Both the position numbers and the translations under genes were made by a program. This document shows positions 41,951 through 50,888 of a DNA stretch of 64,000 nt, in pieces (position 1 is the stretch's first letter; the number at the start of each line of letters is the position of its first letter). This stretch comes from Fastidiosipila sp. GTDB taxonomy: Bacteria > Bacillota > Clostridia > Saccharofermentanales > DTU023. The stretch spans positions 54,398 through 118,397 of the forward strand of contig JAAZGO010000028.1 of NCBI GenBank assembly GCA_012511175.1, given 5' to 3'. The notes beneath the pieces are model-generated. The model saw only the letters and a list, made by a program, of their open reading frames with translations. It did no database searches and had not been told where the DNA came from.

Positions 41951-43627
41951 ATGCAAGAAGATCCGCCAAGGACACTTTACCAGCTCATGTGGAGCCGCAA
42001 ACGTGGCTTCATCATCTATCTTTTTGCTGCCTTCCTGCCCATCTTCCAGCAACTTATCATGGAGGCTGCCCTGGGTTTCTCTTTTACACTCCTGGAAGCC
42101 AGGACAAAAGCGGAAATCAGCGTACGTATCGCCATCCTGGTCGCGGCCATGCTGGTGCCGTCCGTCTTCCACTGGATTTCGAGGAGACTTCGGATCGGCT
42201 TCATGCGCGACATCCTCCTTGACGTCCGGAAGCGGGGCTTCCGCCATATCCTGAGCCTGCCTGTCCGCGTCTTCTCACGCAAATCCCGCGATCACTACCT
42301 GTCGCTTTTGGTCAATGACCTCAACATCTTCGAGAATGATTTCTTCGTCTCTTTCCTCAATGTCATTTTTAACGGCGGACTGACCTTGATTGCCCTTGGC
42401 ATCCTCTTCTTTTTCGACTGGCGATACGGCCTGGCCAGCACCTTGGCGACCGGTCTTCTGGCACTTCTAGGCAGGGGTTTCCAAAAGAAAATCGTCTCGC
42501 TCAAGGAGAAAGAATCCGACGCCAACAAAGACTTCTCTCAACAGATGTCAAATGTCTTTCGAGGGCTGGAGATCCTGAAGCTCAACCAGGTCGAGGCACC
42601 CTTCCGGGAAAAATCCATGGGCTATGTAACAGCGCTTGAAAATATAAAAATGCGCTTCAACATCTTTGACTATTTCCAAAGCGGCACAATGGAAACACTG
42701 GGACTCATTTTCACTGTCCTGTCTTTCTTTTACATCGGAACCGGCTTGGTCTCCGCCAGGCTTTCCCTGCCGCAGGGGGTTTTCATGGTGCAAATCACCC
42801 AGCGTGCCATTTGGGGCATGGTCCAGGTTTTCCCCCATCTGAACAAGGTACGTGCCAGCCAGGCAATTTTTGACCGGATTGTCAGGGGAAGCCCCGACGA
42901 ACAGGAGGCCCCGGCTCCTTTGGGAACCCTGCCCTTCACGCTGAACCAGGGGATTGAAGTCGACCAGCTTTCTTTTTCCTATGATAACCGGCCTGTTTTG
43001 CAAAGAGCTTCATTCAAGATCAACAAGGGAGAAAAAGTGCTGCTCAGGGGGATTTCCGGTTCGGGCAAAACCACCCTGCTCAATTTGCTGGCAGGTGTCT
43101 ACAGCTCATACGGGGGTGAAATCCGCTACGACGGAAGGGAATTGAGGACCATCGATCCTGCTCCGCTCAACCGCAGGATTGCGGAAGTATATCAGGATGT
43201 CTTCCTCTTCGAGGATACCTTGCAAAACAACATCACCCTCTTCAGTGATTATGGGCAGGAAGCGATCGAAGCCGCTGTCGACAGGGCCGGCTTGCGGGAA
43301 CTGGTCGAAAGGCTGCCGCTGGGTCTGGAGACTCCTTTGGAAGAAAATGGAAAAAATCTGTCCGGAGGCGAACGCCAGCGCGTTTCCATCGCGCGGGCCA
43401 TCCTGAAGCAAGCCTCACTCCTTTTGGCCGATGAGGCTACCTCCAACCTGGATGAAAATCTGGGCCGCCATATTGAGGCGACCTTGCTTTCACTTGACGC
43501 CACAGTGATTTCCATCTCACACCGCTACTACGAGGGTGTGACAGAGGGCTACGATAAAATATTGGAAATCGATGGGGGAACCATCTCTGTTTGGCAACCC
43601 GGCGATTATTTCAAGGAGGCCGGCTGA
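41951..43627 (+). CDS. ABC exporter half-transporter 1 (membrane and ATPase fusion)
   Basis: A 558-residue type IV (MsbA-like) ABC transporter half with about six membrane helices in residues 1-310. The C-terminal ATPase has Walker A RGISGSGKTT, signature LSGGERQRVS and Walker B LLLADEATSNLD. It overlaps the next gene by one base (TGATG), indicating a heterodimeric exporter. The substrate is unknown; small molecules, lipids or peptides are possible. Confidence 0.9.
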   Translation: MQEDPPRTLYQLMWSRKRGFIIYLFAAFLPIFQQLIMEAALGFSFTLLEARTKAEISVRIAILVAAMLVPSVFHWISRRLRIGFMRDILLDVRKRGFRHILSLPVRVFSRKSRDHYLSLLVNDLNIFENDFFVSFLNVIFNGGLTLIALGILFFFDWRYGLASTLATGLLALLGRGFQKKIVSLKEKESDANKDFSQQMSNVFRGLEILKLNQVEAPFREKSMGYVTALENIKMRFNIFDYFQSGTMETLGLIFTVLSFFYIGTGLVSARLSLPQGVFMVQITQRAIWGMVQVFPHLNKVRASQAIFDRIVRGSPDEQEAPAPLGTLPFTLNQGIEVDQLSFSYDNRPVLQRASFKINKGEKVLLRGISGSGKTTLLNLLAGVYSSYGGEIRYDGRELRTIDPAPLNRRIAEVYQDVFLFEDTLQNNITLFSDYGQEAIEAAVDRAGLRELVERLPLGLETPLEENGKNLSGGERQRVSIARAILKQASLLLADEATSNLDENLGRHIEATLLSLDATVISISHRYYEGVTEGYDKILEIDGGTISVWQPGDYFKEAG

Positions 43628-45318
43628 TGTTCAAAAAGACAAGCCCCGACAAACAAAGCCGCCCGCTCCTCCCCCCTGATTTGAAACGGACGCTCCGTCG
43701 GACAAGGTGGAAACTGCTTCCCGCCTCAATCCCCCTGCTCTTGTCGTCAGCACTCAATGTTTTGCTCATGCTCCTGATCCGGGAGAGTCTTGACGCCGCC
43801 CTGGCGGGCGATCCCGGTCGCGTCAGGGACGTTGTCTTGCCCATGCTTCTGGGCGTCGCCTGCTTCATTCCCGTTGAGCTCTTTTCTGCCTGGATGCGGG
43901 GGCGTTATCTGCGTTATGTCAACCAGTCCATGAAGGGCCGTTACATTGACCGGGTATTCGCCAAAAACATCAGCGAGTTCCAAAGCCAGCACCTGGCCCT
44001 TTACCTTTCCAACATCACCAACGACATGAACTCGGTGGAGCAGCGCTACTTCATCTCCCTGCACGAAATCCTGAACAGGGGTTTCGGCGCCATGGCGGGG
44101 GTCATCATCCTGCTCAATGTCCACTGGCTAGTCGCTGTTATGGCCCTGATCCCGGGCGTCATCGCCGCTTATGTGGCAATCCGGTCAGGCCGCGGTCTTG
44201 AGAAGCATGAGGGTGAACGTTCCGGTTTCCTGAAACAGTACACCATCTATATCAGGGAAGTCCTGTCTGCTTTCCGCATCATCCGAAACAACAGCCTCGA
44301 ATACAAGGTTACCGAGGATTTCGACCGGAGAAGCACCCAGGTCCAACAGAAACGTTATGAACTCGACAAGGCCGAAACCCTTGTCCAGGTCAGAAACAAC
44401 ACGGTCTTCGGGATCATGATCGGGGGATTGCTGACCGCTGCCATGTTCTCTGTCCGGGCAGGAATCACGACAACCGGCGGGCTGATCCTGATCATCAATG
44501 GTTATTCCAGCATCATCAACACCTTCTACATGGTTTCGGAAAGACTGCCCATGATCCGGTCCGAGCGCCCGGTCTTTCTGCGCATGGAAAAGGCGCTCGA
44601 GAACAAGGAAAGAGAGGTTGAAACCGAAACCCTTCAAGGTTTCGACCATTCTCTCCAGTTTGATCAAGTCTCTTTTGCCTACGGTGAGAACCGGGTATTG
44701 CGTCAGGCCTCCTTCACCCTCAAGCGCGGAGGGAAATACCTGATGGTGGGACCTTCGGGGGGCGGCAAGTCGACAGTCCTGCGCCTGATACGCAAGTACT
44801 TCAACCCTGATGAAGGCACCATCCTGATCGACGGGCAGCCACTGCGTGCCATCAGCCGGGAATCCTATTACCAACACCTGGCCAATGTCGAGCAGCAAGT
44901 CTTCCTGTTCGATGACACCCTGAGAAATAACCTGACCCTCTTCAAGCTCTACGATGAAGAAGCGATCATCCGCGCAGTCCAGGGAGCCGGACTGACAGAT
45001 TTCCTGGCTTCGCTTCCGGGCGGTCTTGATTATGTGATCACCGACAACGGGCAGAACCTGTCTGGAGGCGAAAAGGCACGGATCGCCATCGCCCGCGGCC
45101 TGATCGCCAGGGCCGACCTCCTGCTCCTGGACGAAGCCTTCGCCAGTCTGGATGAGGAGGTCGCACGAAACATTGAGCACACGCTCCTGTCTTTGGAAGG
45201 TGTCACCGTCGTCTCTGTCAGCCACATCGTTTTCCCCGATACGGCCCCTTTGTATGATGCGGTCTTTGAGGTCAAGCGTGGCCGTGTGACCCGGCGGCCG
45301 GCTTCTGGAATGGTATGA
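43627..45318 (+). CDS. ABC exporter half-transporter 2 (membrane and ATPase fusion)
   Basis: A 563-residue partner of the preceding half-transporter, with an N-terminal six-helix membrane domain. The ATPase domain has Walker A VGPSGGGKST, signature LSGGEKARIAIARG and Walker B LLLLDEAFASLDEE. The start at 43627 overlaps the previous stop. A 12-residue extension starting at 43591 is rejected. Both halves keep a Glu after the Walker B aspartate, so both ATP sites look competent. That differs from many heterodimeric exporters with one degenerate site. Confidence 0.9.
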   Translation: MFKKTSPDKQSRPLLPPDLKRTLRRTRWKLLPASIPLLLSSALNVLLMLLIRESLDAALAGDPGRVRDVVLPMLLGVACFIPVELFSAWMRGRYLRYVNQSMKGRYIDRVFAKNISEFQSQHLALYLSNITNDMNSVEQRYFISLHEILNRGFGAMAGVIILLNVHWLVAVMALIPGVIAAYVAIRSGRGLEKHEGERSGFLKQYTIYIREVLSAFRIIRNNSLEYKVTEDFDRRSTQVQQKRYELDKAETLVQVRNNTVFGIMIGGLLTAAMFSVRAGITTTGGLILIINGYSSIINTFYMVSERLPMIRSERPVFLRMEKALENKEREVETETLQGFDHSLQFDQVSFAYGENRVLRQASFTLKRGGKYLMVGPSGGGKSTVLRLIRKYFNPDEGTILIDGQPLRAISRESYYQHLANVEQQVFLFDDTLRNNLTLFKLYDEEAIIRAVQGAGLTDFLASLPGGLDYVITDNGQNLSGGEKARIAIARGLIARADLLLLDEAFASLDEEVARNIEHTLLSLEGVTVVSVSHIVFPDTAPLYDAVFEVKRGRVTRRPASGMV

Positions 45319-45337
45319 TGGGCAAAAGGAGAAATCC

Positions 45338-46276
45338 ATGGAACTACTTGATCTCAGCCAGGCCCTCGAAAAGGGCCGCGTCTCCCGCGGACCCGTCCTC
45401 ATCAACAGCAAGCCCGATCTTCGTTCCGGCAGGCGGGACGATTATGTGACGGGTGAATTCTACCTGAAGGGTCAGACCTTCCCCTTCCGGATCTGGGAAA
45501 AGAATATTTACGGGATCGTTCTGGAGTACGGCCCCGGCATCTACCTGGCGGAAACGGTGGGATCCGATTTTAACGGCCCCTATCTGACCGTCCGCAGCAT
45601 TGATCTCTATCCCGGAGATGACCTCACCCGAAATGATTTCATGGGCGGCCTCTCCCGGGAGGAATTGATGGAGAGCCTGGGGGATGTAAAAAGGAAACTG
45701 ACCGCGGTCGGCGTGACAGAAACCTGCTGGCAGCTGGTCGATTCTGCCCTGGCCCGGCCCGGGCTTGAGGGACGGTTTTTTATTGAGGGGGCAGCCGTGC
45801 GGCACCACGACAACGTGGTTGGGGGGCTGGCCCACCACACCGCCAAAATGCTTCGTATCCTTGCCGCCCTGCTTGAAAATAATCCGGAACTTCGTAAGAG
45901 CGCTGATTTGTTGACCTTTTCCATTTTCATGCACGACATCGGGAAAATTTTCGAATACAGGGATCTTGACTTGTCGGAATTCTGGTTTGCCAACCACCGC
46001 GTCCGGGGCATTGAATTCCTGGCGGAAATCAGGGACGAAATCATCTCGCATTACGACGAGGACTTTTACCGGCAGGTCCAATCCGTCATCGCGGGGCACC
46101 ACGGACAATATGGTGACCGGCCCACCACGGTTGCCGCTGCCATCGTCCATTACATCGATGTGCTGGAAAGTCAGACAACCGAGCTGTTGCGGGAGCAGCT
46201 GAACGCGCCGGGCGGCAAGGTCAGGCATCCCGACTTCGGCTTCCTGCAGGGAATTCCCCTGGACGAAAGCGAATAA
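45338..46276 (+). CDS. HD-domain nuclease, YhaM-like
   Basis: A 312-residue protein with an N-terminal OB-like segment (YVTGEFYLKGQTFPFRIWEK) and a C-terminal HD domain. GGLAHHTAKM and FMHDIGK supply the metal-binding His/Asp ligands. The layout matches YhaM-type 3'-5' exoribonucleases. AAAGGAG precedes the ATG, 19 nt after the ABC transporter gene. A bidirectional terminator follows the stop. Catalytic histidines appear intact. Confidence 0.85.
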   Translation: MELLDLSQALEKGRVSRGPVLINSKPDLRSGRRDDYVTGEFYLKGQTFPFRIWEKNIYGIVLEYGPGIYLAETVGSDFNGPYLTVRSIDLYPGDDLTRNDFMGGLSREELMESLGDVKRKLTAVGVTETCWQLVDSALARPGLEGRFFIEGAAVRHHDNVVGGLAHHTAKMLRILAALLENNPELRKSADLLTFSIFMHDIGKIFEYRDLDLSEFWFANHRVRGIEFLAEIRDEIISHYDEDFYRQVQSVIAGHHGQYGDRPTTVAAAIVHYIDVLESQTTELLREQLNAPGGKVRHPDFGFLQGIPLDESE

Positions 46277-46277
46277 A

Positions 46278-46309
46278 AAGCCGCCCCTCCTGTCGGGCAG
46301 GGGCGGCTT
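46278..46309. terminator. Bidirectional terminator between convergent genes
   Basis: aagccgcccct (46278-46288) and aggggcggctt (46299-46309) form a perfect 11-bp stem with a 10-nt loop. T-runs lie on the downstream side and A-runs on the upstream side. It serves the HD nuclease gene (plus) and the SPFH gene (minus). Confidence 0.88.
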
Positions 46310-46339
46310 ATTTGAGCGTATACCTTAACTCTTTTGCCC

Positions 46340-47695
46340 TTATTCTTTCCCGGTTGCCTGCTCTTCCCCGCCGACCACATCAAGTTCATCGAACACGTCA
46401 CCGCACTCCGGGCAGAACTTGGGCGGCTTGGTCGGGTCTTCGGGTTCCCAGCCACACTTGTCACAACGGTAGTGCTTGACAACCGGCCGCGGTTTGCCGC
46501 AGTTCTCACAGAACTTGCCCGTATTGGTGGTGCCGCACTCGCAGACCCATTCCTCGACTTCCGGCTTGGGTGCGCCGCAGTTGGCGCAGAATTTGCTTGA
46601 ATTATCGGCCTTGCCGCACTCGGGGCACTTCCAGACCGGGACTTCCGTAACACCAACCGGAACGGTCGCCTGTGCCTGGGCCTGCTGAGCTCCCTGCTGG
46701 AAGAGCTGACCTGCCTGCCCGCCACCGGCCATCTGGGCCATGCTCATACCGGCAAAGGCCATGAAAGGACCGGCGCCTTCATTTGAGGCCGCTGCTCTCA
46801 TGGCATCCGCCTGGGCGCCGACAAGACCGGCCGCCGCCATGGTCGGATCGCGGAAGACCGCGCTCTTCTGGAGCTCCTTGATCATTTGCTCATCTTCTTC
46901 CGAAGCCTTGACCGACTGGAGTCCAACAGAAACGACCTTAATCCCGCGCAGGTTGCCCCACTTTTCTGACAGAACCTCGTTCAGGGCCTTGGCGATTTCC
47001 TCGGTATGACCGGGCAGCTCACTGTAGCGGATGCCCATGGCGGAAATCTTGGCGAAGGCCGGCTGGAGCGCGTTCATCAGTTCCGCGCGCAACTGTTCAT
47101 CCATGCGGTCACGCTTGTAAGGCTCCTCAACGTTGCCTGACACGTTGGTATAGAAGAGGAGCGGGTCTTCGATCTTGTAGGAATACTCTCCAAAGGCCTT
47201 GATGGAAATGTCGACGTCAAGGCCGATGTTGCGGTCGACCACCCGGAAAGGAACAGCGTTGGCCGTACCGAACTTATTGTTCATCATTTCCTTCATGTTG
47301 AAATAGTAGACGCGCTGGTCTTTCCCCGTATCCCCGCCCATGGTAAAACGGTAACCAATCCGCTTGAAGGTCCCCAGGATATTCTTGCCGAGCGGTCCGT
47401 AAAATAGAGAAGGCTCCGTTGAAGTATCGTAAATATACTCGCCGGGCTCGGCGCTGAAGTCGACGACTCTGCCCTGTTCGACGATGATCATGCATTGACC
47501 GTCATTGACGGCGACGATGGATCCGTTCGAGATGATGTTCTCCTCGCCCTTGACATTGCTGCTTCGCGAAGAGGTCCGTTTCTGCCCTTTTTTAACGATC
47601 ACGTCGTCGGCCAGGGCATCGCTGTAGAAAAACTCGCGCCACTGGTCGGCCAGTACTCCGCCGATCGCTCCGCCTGCTGCTTTCAGTAAGCCCAT
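46340..47695 (-). CDS. SPFH (band 7)-domain protein with C-terminal zinc ribbons
   Basis: A 451-residue YdjI-like protein. It begins MGLLKAAGGAIGGVLADQW and has an SPFH/band 7 core (about 60-290). A Gly/Gln/Ala-rich linker follows, then three zinc-ribbon motifs near the end: CPECGKADNSSKFCANCG, CECGTTNTGKFCENCG and CDKCGW..CPECG. SPFH proteins organise membrane or stress complexes. The zinc ribbons suggest protein or nucleic-acid contacts. AAAGGAGA lies upstream of the ATG. The 150-nt gap to the FAD dehydrogenase gene shows no clear regulatory element. Confidence 0.85.
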   Translation of the reverse strand: MGLLKAAGGAIGGVLADQWREFFYSDALADDVIVKKGQKRTSSRSSNVKGEENIISNGSIVAVNDGQCMIIVEQGRVVDFSAEPGEYIYDTSTEPSLFYGPLGKNILGTFKRIGYRFTMGGDTGKDQRVYYFNMKEMMNNKFGTANAVPFRVVDRNIGLDVDISIKAFGEYSYKIEDPLLFYTNVSGNVEEPYKRDRMDEQLRAELMNALQPAFAKISAMGIRYSELPGHTEEIAKALNEVLSEKWGNLRGIKVVSVGLQSVKASEEDEQMIKELQKSAVFRDPTMAAAGLVGAQADAMRAAASNEGAGPFMAFAGMSMAQMAGGGQAGQLFQQGAQQAQAQATVPVGVTEVPVWKCPECGKADNSSKFCANCGAPKPEVEEWVCECGTTNTGKFCENCGKPRPVVKHYRCDKCGWEPEDPTKPPKFCPECGDVFDELDVVGGEEQATGKE

Positions 47696-47843
47696 TTTTT
47701 TCTCCTTTGCATTTCTTATAATTTCGAATATCGATTGTTGAAAGTCCCGGAAAGAACGCCCTGCTGCGTCAATTGGGATCCTCGTTATCTTACCACATGC
47801 TGTCTTCTTTCTGCCGGCATCCGGCCTATGCCCGATACACCCG

Positions 47844-49274
47844 TCAGGACTTACCTTTCATCCTTTTCAAAATGGCCCTGGCCACATGGATGCCGCTTGC
47901 ACCAGCCTGGGAAAGCCCCCGGGTGATGCCAGCCCCGTCGCCGATGGCAAAAAAGTGCGAAAGGCCCGTTTCGAACTCGCGGGTCAGCTCCAGGCGGGCG
48001 CTGTAGAACTTGACCTCGACCCCGTAAAGGAGGGTGTCGGCGTTGGCTGTGCCGGGCGCCAGTTTGTCAAGAACGTCCAGCATTTCCATGATATTGTCCA
48101 AATGACGTTTGGGAAGCGCCAAACTCAGGTCGCCGGGTGTCGCCTCCAGCGTCGGACGGACAAAACTCTTTGACATCCTGTGTTCATTGGTCCGCCGACC
48201 GTCACGCAAGTCGCCCAGCCGCTGCACCATGACCCCGCCGCCCAGCATGTTGGAAAGTGAGGCAATGTGCTTGCCATAACGGTACGGTTCCTTGAAGGGC
48301 TCGGTGAAGCGGTTGCTGACCAAAAGCGCGAAGTTGGTGTTTTCGCTTCGCAGGGCCGGATCATCATAGCTGTGTCCGTTCACGGTGATGATACCGTCGG
48401 TGTTTTCGGTCACAACGTAACCGTAGGGATTCATGCAAAAAGTCCGGACAATGTCGTTGTAGCGCCGCGTCATGTATTTCAGCTTGGCTTCATACATGGC
48501 ATCCGTGATTTCTTTGAAAACCAGGGCGGGCAATTCAACACGGACGCCCAGATCAACCTGATTATTGATCATGGGCAGGTGGAGTGCCCGGCAGACATCG
48601 CTGAACCATTCGGCCCCCGACCGGCCCGGTGCTGCAATCAGGATGTCGCAGGCAACACGGCCCTTGGTTGTTTCAAGCTCATAGGAGTCGGGGGTGACCC
48701 CGTTCAAATGATCGATGGGCCTGCCATCCTTGATGGGAATTATCTCTTTCACTTCCGTTCGGCATGAGAGCTCAATGTGTGCGTTCAGCCAATCGAAGAT
48801 CCGCTCCAGAATTTTGCGGTTGTGCTCGGTTCCCAGATGCTTGACCCGGGCATTCAGCAGGTGAATGTCATGGGAAAGGGCGCGGCGGCCGATGGCCTCA
48901 GCCTCCGGTGTCGCGGTCGAATAAACCTCATGGGTCGCCCCGAATTGCCTGTTGACGGCATCGACGTCATCGATAAGTTCGAGCACTTTGGCAGGCTCCA
49001 GATAATCGGTCAGCCAGCCGCCGAATTCCGTTGTGAAATTGAATTTGCCGTCCGAGAAGGCACCAGCTCCGCCAAAACCCCGCATGATGGCACAGGGTTT
49101 GCAATTAATGCACTTGCTGACCTTCTTTTCCAGGATGGGGCACTGGCGGGAAGCAATCGGGTCACCCTGCTCCAGGAGCAGGATATTCAACCGGGGCGCT
49201 TTGGTAATAAGCTCATAGGCCGCAAAGATACCCGCAAGACCGGCACCGATAATGGCAACATCTGCTTTTTTCAT
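47844..49274 (-). CDS. FAD-dependent NAD(P) oxidoreductase
   Basis: A 476-residue flavoprotein with an N-terminal dinucleotide fold (DVAIIGAGLAGIFAAYELI). A Cys-rich stretch follows (SKCINCKPCAIM), then GFGGAGAFSDGKFNF and a C-terminal FAIGDGAGITRGLSQAGASG that closes the FAD site. This layout matches the anaerobe FAD dehydrogenases of COG2509. The ATG at 49274 is preferred to a TTG at 49286 that abuts the AAGGAGG site. Its substrate is unknown. It may be expressed alone. Confidence 0.88.
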   Translation of the reverse strand: MKKADVAIIGAGLAGIFAAYELITKAPRLNILLLEQGDPIASRQCPILEKKVSKCINCKPCAIMRGFGGAGAFSDGKFNFTTEFGGWLTDYLEPAKVLELIDDVDAVNRQFGATHEVYSTATPEAEAIGRRALSHDIHLLNARVKHLGTEHNRKILERIFDWLNAHIELSCRTEVKEIIPIKDGRPIDHLNGVTPDSYELETTKGRVACDILIAAPGRSGAEWFSDVCRALHLPMINNQVDLGVRVELPALVFKEITDAMYEAKLKYMTRRYNDIVRTFCMNPYGYVVTENTDGIITVNGHSYDDPALRSENTNFALLVSNRFTEPFKEPYRYGKHIASLSNMLGGGVMVQRLGDLRDGRRTNEHRMSKSFVRPTLEATPGDLSLALPKRHLDNIMEMLDVLDKLAPGTANADTLLYGVEVKFYSARLELTREFETGLSHFFAIGDGAGITRGLSQAGASGIHVARAILKRMKGKS

Positions 49275-49384
49275 TTTCTCTCCCAACCTCCTTGCTTTAC
49301 ATGGAGGACCCGTTTATGATATCACGCTTGTGAAGCAAATCAGGACCAAGTATTTTGGCAATCAGAGGAAAGTGAAGGTCAGCC

Positions 49385-50095
49385 ATGGATTTTGACCGGC
49401 ATGAACGGACACGCTTGCTCTGGCCGCAATCGGCCATCGAAGCATTGGCCGGCAAAACTGTGCTTGTCGCAGGGCTCGGCGGGGTCGGTTCATGGACCGT
49501 CGAGGCTCTGGCGCGCGCGGGAACGGGCAGACTGATCCTGGTCGACCCTGATGTCATCTCGCCCTCCAATCTCAACCGTCAGCTCTATGCGCTCGAAAGC
49601 ACGGTCGGTCAGGCAAAGTGTGACCTGGCGGCCAGGCGAGTCAGGGACATCAACAGAGCCATCGATGTCCTTTGCTTTCGGGAGCGCCTGTTCCCCGGAG
49701 CCGCCCGGGGTTTGCGGGACCGCTGCCCGGTTGTTGATTACATCGTCGATGCCATTGATTCTGTCAGCGCCAAAGTCGATCTGATCGCCTCAGCCTGCCA
49801 TGGCGGCATTCCTCTGATCTCTTCCATGGGCACGGGAAACCGCCGGGATCCCTCCCGCCTCCGGCTGGCTGAACTTTCCGGCATCCAGGGTGACCCCCTG
49901 GCACGTCGCGTCCGCCAGGGTCTGAGGAAACACGGCATCGAAAAAGTCAAGGTCCTTTGTTCGGAGGAGCCGCCCGTTAAGATGGACGGGGAGCCTCGCC
50001 AGGTCGGCAGTGTTCCTACCGTGGCGCCGGTCGCGGGCTTCCTCATTGCTTCAGAAGTGATCGCCGATCTCGTGCTCCGCGAATCAGCCGGATGA
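49385..50095 (+). CDS. tcdA: tRNA threonylcarbamoyladenosine dehydratase-like E1 enzyme
   Basis: A 236-residue ThiF/MoeB/HesA-family protein. VLVAGLGGVGSWTVEALARAGTG is the nucleotide-binding site and SNLNRQLYA the adenylate-interacting segment. VDYIVDAIDSVSAKVDLIASAC and the late CSEEPP motif match TcdA/CsdL. TcdA dehydrates t6A37 of tRNA to cyclic t6A. No ribosome binding site stronger than GGAAAG is seen. Its 3' end overlaps, on opposite strands, the last 53 nt of the metal permease gene. Confidence 0.85.
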   Translation: MDFDRHERTRLLWPQSAIEALAGKTVLVAGLGGVGSWTVEALARAGTGRLILVDPDVISPSNLNRQLYALESTVGQAKCDLAARRVRDINRAIDVLCFRERLFPGAARGLRDRCPVVDYIVDAIDSVSAKVDLIASACHGGIPLISSMGTGNRRDPSRLRLAELSGIQGDPLARRVRQGLRKHGIEKVKVLCSEEPPVKMDGEPRQVGSVPTVAPVAGFLIASEVIADLVLRESAG

Positions 50096-50888
50096 GCGAG
50101 AAAATGAGGAAACATCCGGCATTGACAAGAACAATGACGGGCCCTGAAGGCAAGTCAAGGCCATAGGATAAAAAGAGTCCTGCCGCAAAACAGGCAAGCG
50201 AGGCAAGTGACGAAACAAGGGTTACTCCCTTGAAACTCCCGCAAAGGCGCATAGCCGACAGGGGAGGAAAAATAATCAGGCTGGCGATCAGGATGGCTCC
50301 CATCATCCGCATGCCAAGAACGATCGTGACCGAGGCCAGGATTGCAAGCAGGCCATTCCAGAGCCCGGCCCGGATCCCGGAAGCCCGGGCGAAGTTTTCA
50401 TCGAAAGTCACAGCAAAAAGCTTGTTGTAGGAAAAAAGAAAAAGAGCAGCGACAACAAGCGAGAGAACAACCGCCATGGTCAGATCGCTTTTTGTCATGG
50501 ACAAAATGCTGCCGAACATGAAGCCGTATAAATCCGTATTCATCCCCTTTGCCAGCGAAATCGCAACCACTCCCGCCGCCATGCTGGCGGACGAAAGCAT
50601 GGCAATGGCGGCGTCCCCGCGGACGCGTGCGCTGCTGCTCAAGCGCAGGAGCAAGAAGGCTGCCGCCATGACAACCGGAAGCGAAACCACGAGGGGGGAA
50701 GTGGAAAAGGCCATGGCAACCGCCAGGGTGCCAAAAGCGACGTGGGACAGGCCATCACCGATCATGGCATAGCGGGTCAGAACCAGGCTGGTTCCAAGAA
50801 GCGAAGCACAGAGCGCGATAAGCGAGCCCCCGACCAGCGCCCGAAGGAGGAAGGAGAATGAGAAGAAATCTGCCATGAAAGCGGTCAT
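50043..50888 (-). CDS. znuB: Zinc/manganese ABC transporter permease (ZnuB/MntB-like)
   Basis: A 281-residue integral membrane protein of the ABC-3 family with about eight hydrophobic helices. It has GDGLSHVAFGTLAVAM near residue 45 and FDENFARASGIRAGL later, both diagnostic for metal-chelate permeases. It is transcribed after the ATPase gene with a 4-nt overlap. The C-terminal 17 codons overlap the convergent tcdA gene. Metal identity (Zn or Mn) cannot be fixed from sequence. Confidence 0.92.
   Translation of the reverse strand: MTAFMADFFSFSFLLRALVGGSLIALCASLLGTSLVLTRYAMIGDGLSHVAFGTLAVAMAFSTSPLVVSLPVVMAAAFLLLRLSSSARVRGDAAIAMLSSASMAAGVVAISLAKGMNTDLYGFMFGSILSMTKSDLTMAVVLSLVVAALFLFSYNKLFAVTFDENFARASGIRAGLWNGLLAILASVTIVLGMRMMGAILIASLIIFPPLSAMRLCGSFKGVTLVSSLASLACFAAGLFLSYGLDLPSGPVIVLVNAGCFLIFSLIRLIRGARDRRSLLKQ

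Noticed and set aside
44185..45411. 408-codon open frame antisense to the second ABC exporter half
   Set aside because: Opposite a gene with complete Walker and signature motifs; no independent coding evidence.
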